A stretch of DNA of 20,457 nucleotides. Source: SYFY01 sp031385325 (lineage in GTDB: Bacteria > Pseudomonadota > Gammaproteobacteria > Pseudomonadales > Azotimanducaceae). Shown here in pieces: positions 1 to 7,311 of this stretch; position 1 is the stretch's first letter; every line of letters begins with the position of its first letter. Under the pieces are notes generated by a model that saw nothing but the letters and a program-made list of their open reading frames with translations, had not been told where the DNA came from and ran no database searches. A program made the translations under genes and the position numbers. The DNA lies in contig JANNBJ010000062.1 in the NCBI GenBank assembly GCA_031385325.1, positions 1 through 20,457 on the forward strand. Direction: 5' to 3'.

Positions 1-546
1 CTGATCGGCATGGCGATCGCTCTGGCCGGAGTAGGACTCATGGCAAACGACATGGACAACCTGACCGATCGGGCCAGACCCCTCTACGTGTTTGCGCTGT
101 TGTTCGCCGCATCGGGCTGGGCACTGGGCACGTTATTGCAAAAAGGCGCTGTTCGACCGGAAACCGTACTGGGTTTCACGTGTGTTCAGATGCTGGTCGG
201 CGGTGTATTTCAGTCTGGACTCAGTGTTATTGATGGTGAATGGCAGACCTTTCGGTTTGCCGAGGTCAGCATGATCTCGTGGCTCGCTCTGCTTTACCTC
301 GTCGTGCTGGGCAGCATCCTTGCGTTCAACTGCTATCTCTGGTTGCTGACGCAGGTGTCGGCCGCGGCAGTAACAACTTACGCACTGATCAATCCAGTGA
401 TCGCCATGTGCCTGGGCGCGTTGCTGCTGAATGAGCGGATTACCCCACTCGCTGTAGCGGCCGCCGCGATGGTTCTTGGCGGCGTTGCCTTGATCCTGTT
501 CGAAGGTTTCTGGAAACGACGGATCGCTCGACAACACACCAACTGA
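1..546 (+). CDS. EamA/DMT-family membrane transporter, 5'-truncated by the window edge
   Basis: The reading frame is already open at base 1, so the gene starts upstream; 181 codons and a TGA stop are visible. The protein is almost entirely hydrophobic, with about five to six membrane segments separated by short loops. The closing pattern is typical of the second EamA repeat: an ALINPVIAMCLGALLLNERITP segment, then an Ala-rich helix ending in GGVALILFEGF and a short basic tail. EamA proteins of the drug/metabolite transporter superfamily are inner-membrane exporters or permeases of about 300 residues with two repeats, so roughly 40% is missing here. The substrate cannot be deduced. It converges on the desaturase gene, with 75 bp between the stops. 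The family call is good; the specific function is unknown. Confidence 0.8.
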   Translation: MIGMAIALAGVGLMANDMDNLTDRARPLYVFALLFAASGWALGTLLQKGAVRPETVLGFTCVQMLVGGVFQSGLSVIDGEWQTFRFAEVSMISWLALLYLVVLGSILAFNCYLWLLTQVSAAAVTTYALINPVIAMCLGALLLNERITPLAVAAAAMVLGGVALILFEGFWKRRIARQHTN

Positions 547-621
547 CGTTCGGTATCGCGTCTTTCAGTGGGTAATTATTGCTGGCAACCAGACGCTCAA
601 TCAAAAACGGTGGAACCAGAA
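547..621. other. Convergent intergenic gap
   Basis: This lies between the stops of the EamA transporter and the desaturase. A loose inverted repeat is present (GCGTCT at 558-563 with AGACGC at 591-596, 27 nt apart), but there is no compact hairpin and no T-tract. I see no convincing intrinsic terminator. Confidence 0.4.
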
Positions 622-1572
622 TTACTCTGTCAGGCGACGTCGACCGGCCAGCGATCTGGCGAGTCGCTCTTCGGTCTCAGGACCACCACGGATCGCATCG
701 AGCAGCACCCCCACATAACTCTTGTCGATCAGCGCGCCGCTGACAGCAATCTGTGACTCCAGCAATCGATGCAGTTCCACCAGGTTGTACCACGGAACAT
801 TCGGATAGACGTGATGGCCGATGTGCCAGTTGATGTTGTTCCAGAAAAATGAGTGCATAGGGTTGGAGGTCACCGTTCGAGTCCCTGACATCTGACCGGC
901 ATCCCACGGCGTGCCGTAATGCTCGGCGATAAATCGCATCGAATTGAACAGCGAGAAAAAGAAGATCGGCCAGAGCCACAGCGCAAGGGCTTTACCGAGT
1001 ACGTCATGGGTTGCAGCGGCATCGAGTACCAGCCAGTACACACCGATCTTGAGCGCCGTCTCAAAGAGATGCACGCCCCACTGCCTGGCGTTGAAGTTCT
1101 TGAACGGGTAGATGAAATTGAAGTGCAGGAAACTGAGGAGTCCGCCGATCACCAGATAGGCGTAAAACAGGAGAAAGTCGAGCACACCACGCCTGCCCAT
1201 GGTAAAGGCATCCGGATCCTTCGGCGAACGATTGAAGCGATGATGTTCGAGATGATCTTCCTTGAACGTGATGAACGAGGCGAAGATCGGAATCATGGTG
1301 ATAATGCCAAACACCCAGTTCGCTGCACGACTCGGGAACAAACTGTTGTGGGTGGCGTCATGCATGAAGGTGACCATGCTCATCCACAGGTAACCGATCG
1401 CAACATAGGCACTCCACAGCATGACAGTGGAGTCCGTTCGCCAGGCAAACCAGCTCAGCGCGACCATGAAACCGACAAACAGCGGGATCTTGGTCAGGTT
1501 CGGCAGGATTCGAAACTCGCGCATGCGTTCAAGATCGTCGCGAGCCAGACGGGGTGGAGTACGAACGGACAT
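622..1572 (-). CDS. Membrane fatty acid desaturase family protein
   Basis: This 316-residue membrane di-iron enzyme carries the three histidine clusters of the desaturase/hydroxylase family: HDATH (residues 71-75), HLEHH (107-111) and HIGHH (250-254), with an extra His in AEHYG (218). These clusters ligate the two irons used for O2-dependent desaturation or hydroxylation of an acyl chain or related lipid. Hydrophobic segments lie near residues 29-70, 84-103, 130-155 and 172-212, so the active site faces the cytoplasm. The ATG at 1572 is preceded by AAGG seven bases upstream, a reasonable ribosome site. It lies downstream of the mechanosensitive channel gene on the same strand (107 bp gap), so co-transcription is possible. 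The family assignment is strong; regiospecificity and exact substrate (fatty acid, carotenoid or other) cannot be read from sequence. Confidence 0.9.
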   Translation of the reverse strand: MSVRTPPRLARDDLERMREFRILPNLTKIPLFVGFMVALSWFAWRTDSTVMLWSAYVAIGYLWMSMVTFMHDATHNSLFPSRAANWVFGIITMIPIFASFITFKEDHLEHHRFNRSPKDPDAFTMGRRGVLDFLLFYAYLVIGGLLSFLHFNFIYPFKNFNARQWGVHLFETALKIGVYWLVLDAAATHDVLGKALALWLWPIFFFSLFNSMRFIAEHYGTPWDAGQMSGTRTVTSNPMHSFFWNNINWHIGHHVYPNVPWYNLVELHRLLESQIAVSGALIDKSYVGVLLDAIRGGPETEERLARSLAGRRRLTE

Positions 1573-1679
1573 GGGATACCTTGGACATGGCGCCAGATCG
1601 CGACACTATCACGAGCAGTGCTCTGGCCGAAATGATCAGCGCGACTCAATGCCCTCCGGCGACCATGTCTACCGCGAAC

Positions 1680-4600
1680 TCAGGCGCCATCAGTTCTGCC
1701 TACGAGGCCGTTTGTAAGGGATGGCTGCTGGCCGGAATCCGGGTGAATCGTCACGCCCAGTTGTGGTGAAGCGATTTGCACGCCCTCAGCACCGAACAGC
1801 TCACCGATGCGTCGATTCAACGCGCCCTGCACCGGCAGTCGATCGGCAACGGATGCAACAAACACGCGGACATCAAAGTCCAGAGAGCCATTGTTGTGCG
1901 CGATCAGCCAGCTTTGCGATGCAGGTTCGCGCAACACCAGGGGTTGTTCATCAGCCGCCTGCTTGAGCAGACGCAATACCAGCGCAACGTCCGTACCACC
2001 ATCCACCGAAACCTTGACGGTGAGTCGCGTAATGGAATCCGTCAGTGTCCAGTTGGTGAGTTGGCCGGTGATGAAGAGCTTGTTCGGCACCACCACTTCG
2101 CGCCTGTCAAAGTCCTGAATCGTGGTCGCGCGAGTGCGAATCCGGGTGACTTCGCCGGTGTACTCACCCACGGTAATGATGTCTCCGACCCGGAAGGGTC
2201 GCTCGAACAACAGGATCAATCCGGACACAAAATTGGCAAAGATCTCCTGCAGACCAAAACCCAGGCCGACAGAGAGTGCCGCCGCCAGCCACTGCAACTG
2301 CGACCAGCGCATGCCCAGCATTCCAAGACCAATCAAGGAACCGGCAATGACAATGGCATAACGCAGCAGATTGGTGATGGCATAACGAGTCGGTGCATCG
2401 ATGCGCGTGCGCGACAGGAGACCAATCTCGACCAGCCCGGGCACGTTGCGAGCAGAAATCAGCGTGAGCACCAACACCAGCAAGCCAAGTACCAACGCCA
2501 TCAGCGTAACCTGCTGCACAGTCATCTTGCCGTCATCGCCCAGATCAGTGAATTGCCACAGGGCAAACTCATCGAGCCTGGCAAATGCCGGCAGTACATC
2601 GGCCCAGACCCAGACCAGTGCAAAGACGATCAACGTCCAGCGAATGGCCCGCAACAACCTGCTTGTCTGGGCGTTGATCTGCTCGAGCGTGACATCCCGC
2701 TCCAGTTCGCTACGTGCAATCGCCGCTTCGGCCGTTCCCTGTTGTGCCAACAACTGCTGGTATGCAAGCCGTCGTTCACCGAGCAGAAACCAACGACTCA
2801 ACAAGCCAACCAACAGGGCGATGACAACCGCGGCGCTGAAGGTCTCAAGCACTGTCTGCAGCAATACGCTCGCCGAGTAGACATACCCTGTCAGCGCCAG
2901 ACCTGCGATCAACAACGGCGCGGCCGTTCCGCCCACTCGCACTAACTTGCGCCAATTGGAGGTTTCGGAGTCGGCCTCTCGTGCCGTCCAGATCTTGCCG
3001 TGCGCCAGCAACGTCCACATCGTCCAGCCAAGCAATCCACACGCAATGATGATGGCGAGTCGCGCGATGACATCAGTTGCAACATCAACGCTGCGAGCCG
3101 CGCCAAGCGCGCTGAGAAAATAGAGCGGCAGTACCAGGAGAGCCATGATCGGCAGACTGGCGGTCAGACTTTCACGCCGGGTGCGTCGCCAGCGAAAGTG
3201 CGCCTGGCCAAGTCCGCGTTCAATCGCCGCATAACGAAGCAGCTGGACGAAGAACAGCGGACCGGCGGTCGTGATCATCGCCAGGCCAAAGGAATGACTG
3301 AAATTTCCTGCCTGTCCCACCAGGCCTAATAATGTGCCGCCGACCAACAGGACCGCAGAGAAAGGCAGCGCGGCCAGTATTGTCCAACCCAGTGCCCGGG
3401 CCGTGGCGCGATAGGTATCCTGCCGAATGTGCCTCGTCACCAAAGCTTCGGCTGCGATTCGATCACTGGCCTGGCCGCGCAAGCGCAGGAGGATGAGAAT
3501 CCCCAGCACGCTGAACAACCAGAGCAAGGGGCGTTGCCGGAGGCTCGACATGGCGAGCGCTGCTGTTTTGCCGTAACGTTCAACTTTGAACAAGTCTCCC
3601 AGACCAGTGCCAATGGTGGCGAGCCAGGCTGTGTTCACCGGACTGTGGCTACGCGACCATAACAACTGGCGGTCCAGCAGCGCCTGCATCTCAAGGGTTT
3701 GTTCAAGCTGCTCCGACAGGCTCGCATCCTGTTCTTCCAGGGTGACCACCCTTCTCTGCAGTACAGCACGCAACAGGCTGAGCAGATCTTCCCGGGTTGC
3801 GCGAAGCGACTCGGCGTCTCGCTGAAGTCGTTTTGGGTCCCACTGGTCGGATTCAATCTCGACCGACAGCTTGATCGGTTGATCGGCTACATCCCGCTGC
3901 TGCTCGCTAAGAACCACCAGCCGCAGGCGCTGGTCAGCCAGTGTACTTCCCACGCGTTCCAGTTCCTGGCTCAAGCGTACCGGCGATTCGAGTCTTCGCC
4001 GTTCACTCCACAACCACCGGCCGACACCTTCACTGCGACTCCCCAGATCTAGCCGGGTATGGCTGTCCCGCAAGGAGGCTACGACGTCATCCCGTGCACG
4101 TGTGAGGGATGGCAGCGAAACACGATCTTCAGCGAGCGCCCTGACATTGGCTTCCAGCTCGGCGCCAAGCTCAATGTTTGCAACACCCAACGCGCGAAGC
4201 TCCGCAGGGGCCTCAGTCAAGCCCTCGGCGACCGCCAGCAGTCGTGCACGTCGGGCCGCCAGTTCGTTACTGCCCCGCTCGGCAATGTGCGCCTGCAAGA
4301 CCTGGACTCGCGCGCTGTGCAGTCGAAGGCGGTGACGCAATTCTCGCAACCTCAGTTCATGCAACGCCTGCCGTTTTTCCAGCGTCGCCTGATCCATTTC
4401 GGCCGATTCGATTTCCGCCAGAACACGTGTGCGTTCATGTTCCTGTTGCTGTCGTCGAGCTTCGGCAACGAGTCGAGGCTCATCGGACTGCGCCGCTGGT
4501 TGATTCTGCAGAGCGGCCAGTTGATCGCGTAGTCTCGCCAGCGCGTCGGCCGCCTCGGCCGGTCCGGACAACAATGACGCCAGTTGGTCGGCGACGTCGT

Positions 4601-5012
4601 CGATCTGCACCGACAACTCGGCGACCTGGTTACGTTCCTGCGCCAGAACGCGCTCCAGAGTTTCGACATCTGCCTGGGATGGCAGACGTTTTGCCCATGC
4701 CGCCACCGAATTGTCTGGATCAACCGCCAGCGACGTTTCCAGCTCACGAACCCGAACTACAAACGCCGCAGATTCTGCCTGGCGCAGCAGCACAAGCGTG
4801 CGCAAACGCTGTGTTTCGATCTGGTCGGCGCGGGCCATATCAAGCAGAGCGCCACCTGCCTGGCGTTCTGCTTCGCTGATCGATGCCGAACCGATCGCTG
4901 CTGACAACGTGTCCAGGGTGTCTGGGTCCGCTGCAACAACAAGACCGCTGGTATACACGAGCACGCCGCAGGCCACGATGAGTACCCGGAATGTTCGAAG
5001 GGTGTGAATCAT
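1680..5012 (-). CDS. mscK: MscK/KefA-type mechanosensitive ion channel, MscS family
   Basis: A large inner-membrane channel that opens under membrane tension to release ions during osmotic downshock. I place the start at the ATG at 5012 (1110 residues) rather than an in-frame ATG 12 codons earlier, because the protein then begins with a basic, hydrophobic signal peptide ending in GLVVA-AD near residue 27. A long, Leu/Ala/Arg/Glu-rich, coiled-coil periplasmic region follows, to about residue 480. About ten hydrophobic spans come next, and then the MscS core (roughly residues 870-1080): a pore helix with LSVGLGFGLQEIFANFVSG, the RPFRVGD beta-domain entry, and VVVPNKLFITGQLTNW. This layout and the length match E. 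coli MscK (about 1120 residues) better than the ~290-residue MscS. It is divergent from the DAHP synthase leader. The K+ or ligand dependence known for MscK is not shown here. Confidence 0.88.
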   Translation of the reverse strand: MIHTLRTFRVLIVACGVLVYTSGLVVAADPDTLDTLSAAIGSASISEAERQAGGALLDMARADQIETQRLRTLVLLRQAESAAFVVRVRELETSLAVDPDNSVAAWAKRLPSQADVETLERVLAQERNQVAELSVQIDDVADQLASLLSGPAEAADALARLRDQLAALQNQPAAQSDEPRLVAEARRQQQEHERTRVLAEIESAEMDQATLEKRQALHELRLRELRHRLRLHSARVQVLQAHIAERGSNELAARRARLLAVAEGLTEAPAELRALGVANIELGAELEANVRALAEDRVSLPSLTRARDDVVASLRDSHTRLDLGSRSEGVGRWLWSERRRLESPVRLSQELERVGSTLADQRLRLVVLSEQQRDVADQPIKLSVEIESDQWDPKRLQRDAESLRATREDLLSLLRAVLQRRVVTLEEQDASLSEQLEQTLEMQALLDRQLLWSRSHSPVNTAWLATIGTGLGDLFKVERYGKTAALAMSSLRQRPLLWLFSVLGILILLRLRGQASDRIAAEALVTRHIRQDTYRATARALGWTILAALPFSAVLLVGGTLLGLVGQAGNFSHSFGLAMITTAGPLFFVQLLRYAAIERGLGQAHFRWRRTRRESLTASLPIMALLVLPLYFLSALGAARSVDVATDVIARLAIIIACGLLGWTMWTLLAHGKIWTAREADSETSNWRKLVRVGGTAAPLLIAGLALTGYVYSASVLLQTVLETFSAAVVIALLVGLLSRWFLLGERRLAYQQLLAQQGTAEAAIARSELERDVTLEQINAQTSRLLRAIRWTLIVFALVWVWADVLPAFARLDEFALWQFTDLGDDGKMTVQQVTLMALVLGLLVLVLTLISARNVPGLVEIGLLSRTRIDAPTRYAITNLLRYAIVIAGSLIGLGMLGMRWSQLQWLAAALSVGLGFGLQEIFANFVSGLILLFERPFRVGDIITVGEYTGEVTRIRTRATTIQDFDRREVVVPNKLFITGQLTNWTLTDSITRLTVKVSVDGGTDVALVLRLLKQAADEQPLVLREPASQSWLIAHNNGSLDFDVRVFVASVADRLPVQGALNRRIGELFGAEGVQIASPQLGVTIHPDSGQQPSLTNGLVGRTDGA

Positions 5013-5057
5013 GCCGGGCACCCTAGCCGCGCCTAACATCGGATGCAATTGTGATCA

Positions 5058-5086
5058 CTGCGATCGGCACGCCGGACCCGTACAAC
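5058..5086 (+). promoter_or_regulatory. Candidate promoter for the DAHP synthase leader
   Basis: CTGCGA at 5058-5063 (3 of 6 to the -35 consensus) and TACAAC at 5081-5086 (4 of 6 to the -10 consensus) are 17 bp apart. Transcription would start near 5093, leaving room for the ribosome site and leader peptide that follow. The match is weak. A second pair (TTGTGT 5111-5116, AACAAT 5134-5139) would start too late to include the leader's ribosome site. Confidence 0.25.
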
Positions 5087-5145
5087 ATGGCAGGACGCGG
5101 CACGGGGAGCTTGTGTTCGGCGCCGCCGGGAGTAACAATCCAGTC

Positions 5146-5202
5146 ATGCGAACGACCTCTTTTTTTGGCGGCTTCTATTTTGGTTACTGGCGAGTGACCT
5201 GA
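5146..5202 (+). CDS. Aromatic-rich attenuator leader peptide upstream of DAHP synthase
   Basis: An 18-codon ORF encodes MRTTSFFGGFYFGYWRVT and ends at TGA 5200-5202. Seven of the 18 residues are aromatic (four Phe, two Tyr, one Trp), all inside ten consecutive codons at 5161-5190. Such composition is the hallmark of ribosome-mediated attenuation leaders (compare the trp and pheA leaders of enteric bacteria). A GGGAG at 5128-5132 sits 13 nt upstream of the ATG, rather far but usable. The peptide itself is presumably functionless; ribosome position on its codons is the signal. The frame stays open upstream to 5011, but that part is a divergent intergenic region and its sequence is unremarkable. 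Confidence rests on the combination with the RNA structures downstream. Confidence 0.85.
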   Translation: MRTTSFFGGFYFGYWRVT

Positions 5203-5294
5203 CACACCTTTGCATCCGTCCGCGAAGGTAGTGAGAAAAAGCTGCCTTCAAACTGAACCCCGTATGGCAGCTGGCCAACGGGGTTTTCGTTTTT
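5167..5294 (+). promoter_or_regulatory. Transcription attenuator with mutually exclusive RNA pairings
   Basis: Three competing pairings are visible. Region 1 (GGCGGCTT, 5167-5174, inside the leader codons) pairs with region 2 (AAGCTGCC, 5239-5246) over 8 bp with one G-U. Region 2 (AGCTGCC, 5240-5246) pairs perfectly with region 3 (GGCAGCT, 5266-5272) over 7 bp. Region 3 also lies inside the terminator hairpin (5256-5285). A separate stable hairpin sits just after the leader stop: CAC plus ACCTTTGC at 5203-5213 with GCGAAGGT, a bulged A, and GTG at 5222-5233. A ribosome stalled on Phe/Tyr/Trp codons would cover region 1, let 2:3 form and block the terminator. A ribosome that reaches the stop would leave 1:2 free to form and the terminator would fold. 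The pairings are seen; the mechanism is inferred. Confidence 0.8.
5256..5294 (+). terminator. Intrinsic terminator of the attenuator
   Basis: AACCCCGT (5256-5263) pairs with ACGGGGTT (5278-5285). After a bulged A at 5264 the stem continues as TGGC (5265-5268) with GCCA (5274-5277), around the loop AGCTG. The stem is thus 12 bp, and TT, CG and five T follow (5286-5294). It lies 35 bp before the DAHP synthase start with no gene ending nearby on this strand, so it acts on the leader transcript. It is not the 3' end of another operon. Confidence 0.88.
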
Positions 5295-5328
5295 CAGGGC
5301 GGCAGAAATTGAACTTCGGGAGATCGAC

Positions 5329-6393
5329 ATGGAGCATCTGGAGAACATCAACGTGACACGACAAGAGCGACTGATCACCCCAGACCAACTGAAGACTGAA
5401 TTGCCAGTCAGCGACCAGCTACGCGCACAGATTCAGTCCAGCCGTTCCGCCATTGAACGCATCTTGCACGGTGGGGATCATCGGCTGCTGGTCGTGGCGG
5501 GACCTTGTTCCATCCATGACGTTGACGCCGCGAAGGACTACGCGCGAAGGCTTGGTATCCTGGCGCACGAACTATCCGGTGATCTGCTCATCGTCATGCG
5601 GACGTATTTCGAGAAACCTCGAACGACCGTCGGCTGGAAAGGACTGATCAACGATCCTCATCTGGATGACACGTTTCGAATCGACCAGGGCCTCGTGATC
5701 GCCCGGCGCCTCTTGCTTGATCTCGCTGCGCTCGGGCTGCCATTGGCCACCGAAGCACTCGACCCGATAACGCCGCAATACCTGCACGACCTCATCAGCT
5801 GGTCGGCAATCGGCGCTCGCACAACGGAGTCGCAGACACATCGCGAAATGGCCTCCGGCCTGTCGAGCGCTGTCGGGTTCAAAAATGGCACGGACGGATC
5901 GCTGGAAACCGCCATTAACGCGCTGAAAAGTGTCGCTGCACCGCACCGCTTCCTGGGGATCAGTGCGAGCGGCGAAGTGTCGGTCTTTCATACCAGGGGT
6001 AACCAGAACGCGCACATTGTTCTGCGCGGCGGCGGCGGCGGACCAAACTACGATCAGGCCAGCGTCCGTCGCTGCGAAGCGCAGATGCGGGCTGCCGGTT
6101 TGCGTCCGACGATCATGGTTGACTGCAGCCACGCCAATTCGGCCAAGGACCACAATCGACAGATCGCAGTAGCTCGCGACGTAGCCAGCCAGATCGAAGC
6201 AGGAAATTCATCAATCATCGGACTCATGCTGGAGAGCAATATCCACGCCGGCAATCAGCAGATCGGCGATCGCACCAAGCTGAAGTACGGCGTCTCGATC
6301 ACGGACGCCTGCATCGACTGGTCATCGACCGAAGCACTCCTCCGGGAATTGGCCGCGAGCACGTCGGCGAACTTGTTGAAGCGGGTCGCTTGA
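5329..6393 (+). CDS. aroF: 3-deoxy-7-phosphoheptulonate (DAHP) synthase, class I, AroF-like
   Basis: Condenses phosphoenolpyruvate and erythrose 4-phosphate to DAHP, the first step of the shikimate pathway to Phe, Tyr and Trp; cytosolic and metal-dependent. The 354 residues match the usual 350-356. Landmarks are AGPCSIHD with metal-ligand Cys60, EKPRTTVGWKGLINDP, the SWSAIGARTTESQTHRE barrel segment, VGFKNGTDGS, and the MVDCSHANS and IGLMLESNI metal-site segments. From memory, SLETAINAL, APHRFLGI and the KYGVSITDACI ending resemble the Tyr-sensitive E. coli AroF more than AroG or AroH, but effector specificity is not proven. The start is backed by GGGAG six bases upstream (5318-5322). One oddity is a run of five Gly after Arg233. 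It is transcribed alone, behind the attenuator, and converges on nfuA. Confidence 0.95.
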   Translation: MEHLENINVTRQERLITPDQLKTELPVSDQLRAQIQSSRSAIERILHGGDHRLLVVAGPCSIHDVDAAKDYARRLGILAHELSGDLLIVMRTYFEKPRTTVGWKGLINDPHLDDTFRIDQGLVIARRLLLDLAALGLPLATEALDPITPQYLHDLISWSAIGARTTESQTHREMASGLSSAVGFKNGTDGSLETAINALKSVAAPHRFLGISASGEVSVFHTRGNQNAHIVLRGGGGGPNYDQASVRRCEAQMRAAGLRPTIMVDCSHANSAKDHNRQIAVARDVASQIEAGNSSIIGLMLESNIHAGNQQIGDRTKLKYGVSITDACIDWSSTEALLRELAASTSANLLKRVA

Positions 6394-6414
6394 TTTGCAG
6401 CGAACGGGATGCGC

Positions 6415-6436
6415 GAGTGGGAGATCGCTCCCACTC
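6415..6436. terminator. Perfect hairpin between convergent DAHP synthase and nfuA genes
   Basis: GAGTGGGAG (6415-6423) and CTCCCACTC (6428-6436) form a perfect 9-bp stem with an ATCG loop in the 50-bp gap between two converging genes. Its position suggests a bidirectional terminator or 3'-end stabiliser. Neither strand has a T-tract after the stem, so classical intrinsic termination is uncertain. Confidence 0.5.
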
Positions 6437-6443
6437 AGGATCC

Positions 6444-7025
6444 TTACTGGTAGTAGGCGTGCTCAGTATGGGTGTGATCCGTGGAATCCCGAATGCCTGC
6501 CAATTCCGGCACCTGGTCCATCAAGGTTTTCTCAACGCCATGCTTGAGTGTGATATCGACCGCTGAACAACCCTGACAACCACCGCCAAACTGCAAGACC
6601 GCGATTTTGTCGGTGGTGATCTCGACCAGTGAAACCTGGCCACCATGTGCAGCGAGCCCGGGGTTCACTTCGTTGTAGAGGATGTAATTGATGCGGTCTT
6701 CCAGTGGTGCATCGGCACCGACCTGGGGGACGCGGGCATTGGGGGCCTTGATCGTCAGCTGCCCGCCCATTCGGTCTTCCGCATAATCCACGACCGCGCC
6801 TTCCAGATACTTGTGACTGCGGCTTTCAAACCAGGCCCGAAAACCCTCGAACTCGATGGGCTCATCACCATCCTGTTCTTCACCAGGCCGACAGTAGGCA
6901 ATGCACGTCTCGGCATGCGGGGTGCCGGGTTGCGATACAAATACTCGAATGCCCGTGCCTTGGGCATCTTGCTTGCCCAGCAGCTCCCGTAGATAACCCT
7001 GGGCGGCCTCCGTGATCTGGATCAT
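6444..7025 (-). CDS. nfuA: Fe-S cluster biogenesis/carrier protein NfuA
   Basis: A cytosolic carrier that takes a [4Fe-4S] cluster from the assembly machinery and delivers it to client enzymes. The 193 residues compare with 191 in E. coli. The N-terminal half (residues 1-95) is the degenerate A-type domain, starting MIQITEAAQ as in the family. The C-terminal half is the Nfu domain, with NPGLAAHGGQVSLVEI and the cluster-binding FGGGCQGCS motif (Cys150 and Cys153). It ends in the family-like HTEHAYYQ. The ATG at 7025 gives the conserved N-terminus. No strong ribosome site is visible, because the operator and promoter crowd the start. It is divergent from metH across 286 bp. An IscR-like operator just upstream suggests repression when [2Fe-2S]-IscR is abundant, as for the E. 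coli gene. Confidence 0.96.
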   Translation of the reverse strand: MIQITEAAQGYLRELLGKQDAQGTGIRVFVSQPGTPHAETCIAYCRPGEEQDGDEPIEFEGFRAWFESRSHKYLEGAVVDYAEDRMGGQLTIKAPNARVPQVGADAPLEDRINYILYNEVNPGLAAHGGQVSLVEITTDKIAVLQFGGGCQGCSAVDITLKHGVEKTLMDQVPELAGIRDSTDHTHTEHAYYQ

Positions 7026-7029
7026 GTTT

Positions 7030-7054
7030 AAACCCGACTAAATTACTCGGGTAT
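7030..7054 (-). promoter_or_regulatory. IscR type-1-like operator upstream of nfuA
   Basis: Read on the minus strand, this 25-bp element starts ATACCCGAG and ends TAGTCGGGTTT. Compared with the type-1 consensus as I remember it (ATAsyyGACT, an rwwwy core, then AGTCrrsTAT), it matches 23 of 25 positions. ACCCGA and TCGGGT form an exact inverted repeat around an AT-rich centre. It sits four bases before the nfuA start codon and overlaps the predicted transcription start. That placement fits repression by [2Fe-2S]-IscR. No iscR gene lies in this window. Confidence 0.8.
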
Positions 7055-7081
7055 TGTAGGGAGGCCACCCCGGGCACACAA
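7053..7081 (-). promoter_or_regulatory. Probable nfuA promoter
   Basis: On the minus strand, TTGTGT (7076-7081) as a -35 and TACAAT (7053-7058, 5 of 6 to consensus) as a -10 are exactly 17 bp apart. Transcription would start near 7046, inside the IscR-like site. The -35 is weak (TTG plus three mismatches). Confidence 0.55.
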
Positions 7082-7311
7082 CCGTTTCACCGCAGGTGAC
7101 ACAGCGGAATCAGCGCGCAATCAAACCGCCAGCAATAAACACCGACCAGGATCCGGGACGATTTGCCAAGGTAACTGCCGTCAGACACCAATTACTTCGC
7201 AACTTCACTTCCAGATGAGGCTGGCTCACCTGGAATTGGGACATCTTCAATTGTGCAACAAGGCTTTGCGCCTACACTGCCCCCAAATCGCTGACTACCA
7301 GACCAAGATCT
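7082..7311. other. Intergenic region between nfuA and metH
   Basis: The nfuA to metH spacing is 286 bp in all. Beyond the nfuA promoter and operator I find no gene. I also find no B12-box-like GCCACTG and no tRNA-like fold. An AATTG/CAATT inverted repeat spaced by 9 bp (7233-7251) precedes the candidate metH promoter and could be a regulator site, but I cannot name the protein. Confidence 0.4.
7251..7278 (+). promoter_or_regulatory. Candidate metH promoter
   Basis: TTGTGC (7251-7256) and TACACT (7273-7278, 4 of 6 to the -10 consensus) are separated by 16 bp. The start of transcription would lie near 7285, giving a short leader of under 30 nt before the metH ATG. This is moderate evidence only. 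Confidence 0.4.

Noticed and set aside
1776..2945. A 389-codon open frame antisense to the mscK-type gene
   Set aside because: Its low-complexity Gln/Arg/His-rich translation is the mirror of the coding strand. The mscK frame has clear domains, so this is a shadow.
5011..5145. The upstream in-frame extension that would make the leader a 63-residue protein
   Set aside because: This stretch is a divergent intergenic region with a candidate promoter inside it. The aromatic-rich 18 codons with their own upstream GGGAG explain the signal better.
5013..5145. TyrR-box or TrpR operator upstream of the DAHP synthase leader
   Set aside because: No TGTAAA-N6-TTTACA-like or CTAG-centred operator is visible. 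GTGATCAC at 5051-5058 is a short palindrome without further support.
7026..7311. Cobalamin or SAH/SAM riboswitch upstream of metH
   Set aside because: I looked for a B12-box-like GCCACTG and for a compact conserved fold and found neither. The predicted 5' leader is under 30 nt.
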